A DNA stretch of 64,000 bases from Podospora bellae-mahoneyi (Eukaryota > Ascomycota > Sordariomycetes > Sordariales > Podosporaceae). Within the stretch, counting starts at the first letter, position 1; each line of letters starts with the position of its first letter. The notes beneath the pieces are model-generated. The model did not search any database. It was not told the origin of the DNA and was given only the letters and a program-made list of their open reading frames with translations. Shown here piece by piece: positions 60,935-64,000 of this stretch. The translations under genes and the position numbers were made by a program. The stretch covers positions 248,001 through 312,000 of the forward strand of contig NC_085881.1 in the NCBI RefSeq assembly GCF_035222275.1. The letters are read 5' to 3'.

Positions 60935-61484
60935 ATGCCGCCGTTTCCAAAGCCCAACGAAGAGCCACCTGCGCACAGGATGGTGTACTTTCCTGACATG
61001 ACGACGGCGTTGCCGTCCGAATCAGGAGAGTTTCGTCGTGTGCTTTGGACAGGACTGTACTCGCAGGTTGTCCTCATGACGGTGCCGGTAGGAGGTGACA
61101 TAGGGGAAGAGGCATGTATTACCTCACAGTGCCATCTTGGTCGGGGTGAGTGGGTGCTAACGACAGCCGAGGCAGATTCACACGGTGGATCAGATCCTCA
61201 CCTTCACTTCAGGCAGAGGTCTTGCACAGGTTGGAGGAGAGGAGCGGGATATCAAAGCCGGGGACATGGTCGTCGTGCCTGCGGGGACCAAGCACCAGTT
61301 TCTCAATACCGGTCCTAACCCGCTCATTTTGTACACCATCTACTCGCCTGCGGAGCACAAGGCCACCACTGTGCACAGGACCAAGGAAGAAGGAGACAAG
61401 GCCGAGGAGGAGGGACGGGACGAGCCTCCTGTCTGGAGCCAGCGGAGCAAGCAGGAGAATGAGGAGGACCGTCCAGTGGGCTGA
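60935..61484 (+). CDS. Small single-domain cupin protein
   Basis: Two exons, 60,935-61,111 and 61,176-61,484, encode 161 residues. The beta-barrel cupin fold is indicated by GEFRRVLWTGLYSQVVLMTVPVGG (31-54), the first motif around His61 (EEIHTVDQILTF.SGRG) and the second motif GDMVVVPAGTKHQFLNTG (88-105, His99), which supply metal ligands. The C-terminus (about 117-161) is acidic and charged. Small fungal cupins of this kind are of unknown substrate; some are sugar or phenol dioxygenases or isomerases, but nothing here decides. The 64-nt intron uses a GC donor (GAG|GCATGT) with branch GCTAAC and acceptor CAG; this is the only join that gives the family sequence. The first ATG of the frame further upstream (60,770) lacks family sequence. 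Confidence 0.8.
61112..61175 (+). other. GC-AG intron in the cupin gene
   Basis: Donor GCATGT at 61,112, branch site GCTAAC about 20 nt before the acceptor CAG at 61,173-61,175. It joins GDIGEE to IHTVDQ in frame. The nearest GT donors (61,115 and 61,146) would give a wrong frame or a 30-nt intron. Confidence 0.75.
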
Positions 61485-61805
61485 TGATGTGCAGGTGTTA
61501 CATGAAAGTGCTGGTGGTTTCCTTAGGGGCACTGTATGTCAAATTGGATAAGCATGACATTTTTAGAAGCTTTATACACTGCTATGAGTTTGAAGAGACC
61601 GTGTTGTGTGATGTTTGTATAAACCTGCCCATCAGGGGGTTATTGCGTGTCCCCTGCCCCAGATGACATTTCATTATGATTGACGTCACATAACGCCAGT
61701 GGAAGACATTAAATCAAAACTGAACGAGGAAAGTCAAAAATGTGTACATGTTGTTCTATCGATTCAAATTTATTGTACATCCTGGACTGTCAGTCCATTC
61801 TTGAA
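61485..61805. other. Convergent 3' region between cupin and alpha-glucosidase genes
   Basis: A 321-bp AT-enriched stretch between two stop codons of genes facing each other. It must contain both polyadenylation regions. No other feature was seen. Confidence 0.6.
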
Positions 61806-64000
61806 TTACTCCAAATCGCCAACGGTAATCTCAAACTCCGCAGTGAGCGGCTGCTCAACCTCCACCGTCGTCTCGACCGTCTCATCTCTCTTGCGCTTGC
61901 CAGCTCCAATGACGGTGACCTTGGTGATCTTGACCTTGGTCTGGAAGCCAAACTTGCCCTTGGCCGTCAAGACACCGCGGGCGTAGCGGAAAGTAATCTC
62001 GGTAGTGCCCTTCTGCTCGACGCTGACACCGTCATCAAGGTAGAGAGTACCTGTGGCAGTGCCATCGGCACCAACGGGCACGAGAAGCTCAAAGTTCTGC
62101 TCACGGACCCCGGTGGTGGTCATGGCCGACTTGACGCGGGCTGGAACAATAACACCGCCCCGGAGGAAGAGGGGAATGTCGGACAGACCTTGATTGGCGA
62201 GGCGGATGGTGCGACCTTGACCCTGGATCTTCTTGTGGGTGTAGAAATCATAGAAGATATCCTTGGGGAGGTACACCTCGACGCTGGTGGAGCCCTCCTG
62301 GGTGACAGGTGCCACGAGGAGGCCAGGGCCATAGAAGTACTGGTTCTCAAGGCCGAACGTGTTGGCGTCGTTGGGGTACAGGTAGAAGACGGGGTTGATG
62401 AGGGGGGTGCCGTCAACGGTCTGCTTGTGCATGGCGGTATAGATGTAATCGAGAAGGCGGTAGCGGATATCAATGGCCTTGCGGGCAGCCTTGGTAACGC
62501 TCTCCCAGCGGTAGAACTCCTGAGAGATGGCAGGGGGGTACTCGTTGTGGTTGCGGTAGAACGGAGCGAAGGCACCAAGGGTGGCCCAGCGGGCGCAGAG
62601 CTCCTCCGTGGTCGAGCCAGCGAAACCGCACACATCAGCACCGACCATGGGAACCTGGTAGATGGCGGCAAATGCCATCATGGCTCGGATGGTTCCGCGA
62701 TAAGCAGCCCAGTCGGCAACGTTGTCTCCCAGCCACTTGCCGACTGAAGCGCCGGCGCCGGCAAAGGTGGAACGAGTGATGACCAGGGGGCGAAGACCGG
62801 GACGTCTGGCAAGCATGGCATCGCTGGAAAAGGTTGACATCATGGAGCCGTAAAGGTTGTGGACATCGTACTCGGCGAGGCCGTTCTCGTGAATGGTGTT
62901 TGTGTTCACGGTCTTGTTGGAGATCCCGCCCTTGTCAGCGTTCCACGAATCCATGTAGGCGGCCTTGTTGTGGATGGAATACTTGGGGAACAACAGGTCA
63001 CGACCGGGAAGACCCTTCCACTTGGTCACGGGACCGGCGTGGGGGTTGCTGAGGGGGACAACATCCCGAGCAACTGGAGCCGCGATCTGGGGCACTTCAT
63101 CGCGCTTGCACTGGGTGCCCTCTGGCTGGAATTCACACGGCCAGCCTGGGAGAGGGCGCTCGGAGTGGCTGCGCACAGGTGGCGGGGTGGGCGGGAAACC
63201 GACGGCAGCCGCGAAGGGATCGCTGCAGGGGAAGAAGCAGGGGAAATTGGAGGGCTCGTTCATGTCGATCCAGAGGCCGTCGATATCGACACCGGTGTCT
63301 CTGGAGAAGAACAGAGAAAACTCGTTGTTCCAGTACGTGGTAATGTTCGTAGAGAACCAGTCAGGAAAGACGGAGACACCAGGCCAGACGACACCAAGAT
63401 ACTCGGATCCGTTGTCGCGCTTGAGAAAGATGCTGTCCTCGACACCACGATGATAAGCAGGATAATCGGCGTATCCGACAGCGGGATCGACCATCACGAT
63501 GTATTTCTGCTGGTTCTTGTGGAGGTGGTCAACAAGACTTCGGTAGACGGGCATCGGGAACCTCTCGGGGTCGTTGGAAAACACCCTTCTCTGGTCCATG
63601 TAGTCGATATCTGTCCACATGACCTCGAGGGGAATCTGGGCTTGGCTGTAGTTGTATACTACCTCGGCGACCTCATAGATGTCACGGTAGCCATACCTGC
63701 AGTTGTGGTAACCCAGACCCCAGTACGGCATCATGGCGGGGAGTCCCGCGACCTCGGCATACTGGCGCGCAACGTCGATCGGGGTTGGGCCGGCCATGAA
63801 GTAAAAGTCAAACACGCCTCCGATGGTGTTGTACTCGAGGAACTGTCCTGATTTGTCCTTGTCGATCTTGATGTCCATGCCGTTGGAGTTGAGGAAAAAG
63901 ACGCCGTGAGTGCCCGTCTTCCTGTGCTCGTAGTACACGGGATGGCTGCCATACAAATTTGCCCCCTCAGGCGTGGCAAACGAGTCCTGGGACCACATCG
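61806..64000 (-). CDS. GH31 alpha-glucosidase (maltase type), N-terminus off the window
   Basis: An uninterrupted minus-strand reading frame of 730 codons continues past the right edge. Glycoside hydrolase family 31 cleaves terminal alpha-glucose from maltose and starch fragments; fungal members of this type are usually secreted. Visible: [27 protein letters not shown], the nucleophile Asp245 (residue numbers of the visible part) in [13 protein letters not shown], acid/base Asp426 in [36 protein letters not shown], and the C-terminal beta-domain to Glu730. A Cys/Pro-rich insertion (about 253-300) follows the nucleophile. Several N-glycosylation sequons (NIT, NKT) fit secretion. Roughly the first 150-250 residues, with any signal peptide, are missing. 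Confidence 0.95.
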   Translation of the reverse strand, partial: MWSQDSFATPEGANLYGSHPVYYEHRKTGTHGVFFLNSNGMDIKIDKDKSGQFLEYNTIGGVFDFYFMAGPTPIDVARQYAEVAGLPAMMPYWGLGYHNCRYGYRDIYEVAEVVYNYSQAQIPLEVMWTDIDYMDQRRVFSNDPERFPMPVYRSLVDHLHKNQQKYIVMVDPAVGYADYPAYHRGVEDSIFLKRDNGSEYLGVVWPGVSVFPDWFSTNITTYWNNEFSLFFSRDTGVDIDGLWIDMNEPSNFPCFFPCSDPFAAAVGFPPTPPPVRSHSERPLPGWPCEFQPEGTQCKRDEVPQIAAPVARDVVPLSNPHAGPVTKWKGLPGRDLLFPKYSIHNKAAYMDSWNADKGGISNKTVNTNTIHENGLAEYDVHNLYGSMMSTFSSDAMLARRPGLRPLVITRSTFAGAGASVGKWLGDNVADWAAYRGTIRAMMAFAAIYQVPMVGADVCGFAGSTTEELCARWATLGAFAPFYRNHNEYPPAISQEFYRWESVTKAARKAIDIRYRLLDYIYTAMHKQTVDGTPLINPVFYLYPNDANTFGLENQYFYGPGLLVAPVTQEGSTSVEVYLPKDIFYDFYTHKKIQGQGRTIRLANQGLSDIPLFLRGGVIVPARVKSAMTTTGVREQNFELLVPVGADGTATGTLYLDDGVSVEQKGTTEITFRYARGVLTAKGKFGFQTKVKITKVTVIGAGKRKRDETVETTVEVEQPLTAEFEITVGDLE

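Noticed and set aside
61740-62747. Long plus-strand open frame (335 codons) opposite the alpha-glucosidase
   Set aside because: It is the antisense shadow of a strongly conserved GH31 coding region; no family motif is visible.
62859-63851. Second long plus-strand open frame (330 codons) opposite the alpha-glucosidase
   Set aside because: Also an antisense shadow; GC-rich codon use on the other strand keeps it open.

Overview
This is nuclear DNA of a filamentous ascomycete, most likely a Sordariomycete. The pointers are short introns (62-73 nt, plus one GC-AG intron) with CTAAC-like branch sites, a dispersed single 5S rRNA gene of Neurospora type, fungus-specific gene families (psi-producing oxygenase, heme-thiolate peroxidase, App1-type phosphatase), and a large AT-rich block of transposon relics that look mutated by repeat-induced point mutation (RIP: C-to-T on either strand, mainly CpA to TpA). 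The species cannot be named from the sequence.

Positions 1 to about 50,300 are gene-free, AT-rich, TpA-rich and full of stop codons. Recognisable relics are: four copies or fragments of one chromodomain-bearing Ty3/gypsy retrotransposon (14,295-16,434 minus; 16,435-19,931 minus; about 28,020-32,156 plus; 37,545-44,820 plus); a family of long terminal repeats (LTRs) in three subtypes, two of which are younger solo LTRs nested in older elements with exact 5-bp target duplications (20,775-21,151 and 43,760-44,201); and three pogo/Fot1-like DNA transposons flanked by TA (19,934-22,143 minus; 22,919-24,765 minus; 47,329-49,166 plus). Every gypsy copy carries a 68-70 nt tRNA-like sequence antisense to and just downstream of pol. 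The rest of the block holds only diverged repeats or nothing recognisable.

From about 50,660 the composition becomes ordinary. The first two genes are damaged and divergently transcribed: a psi-producing oxygenase (fused heme dioxygenase/P450 fatty-acid oxygenase; 50,668-55,006 minus) with stops, frameshifts and lost catalytic residues, and a heme-thiolate peroxidase (56,242-57,066 plus) with two frameshifts. Both families oxidise fatty acids or small organics with heme, so the border may hold the remains of an oxylipin-type gene pair.

Beyond these lie apparently intact genes: a 5S rRNA gene (57,147-57,265), an App1-like phosphatidate phosphatase (57,969-59,406), a glutathione S-transferase (59,652-60,520), a small cupin protein (60,935-61,484) and, on the other strand, a GH31 alpha-glucosidase (from 61,806) that runs off the right edge. 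They look like ordinary conserved fungal genes rather than one pathway. No computation was run; homologies are recognised by eye, and element boundaries inside the AT-rich block are approximate unless target duplications are stated.
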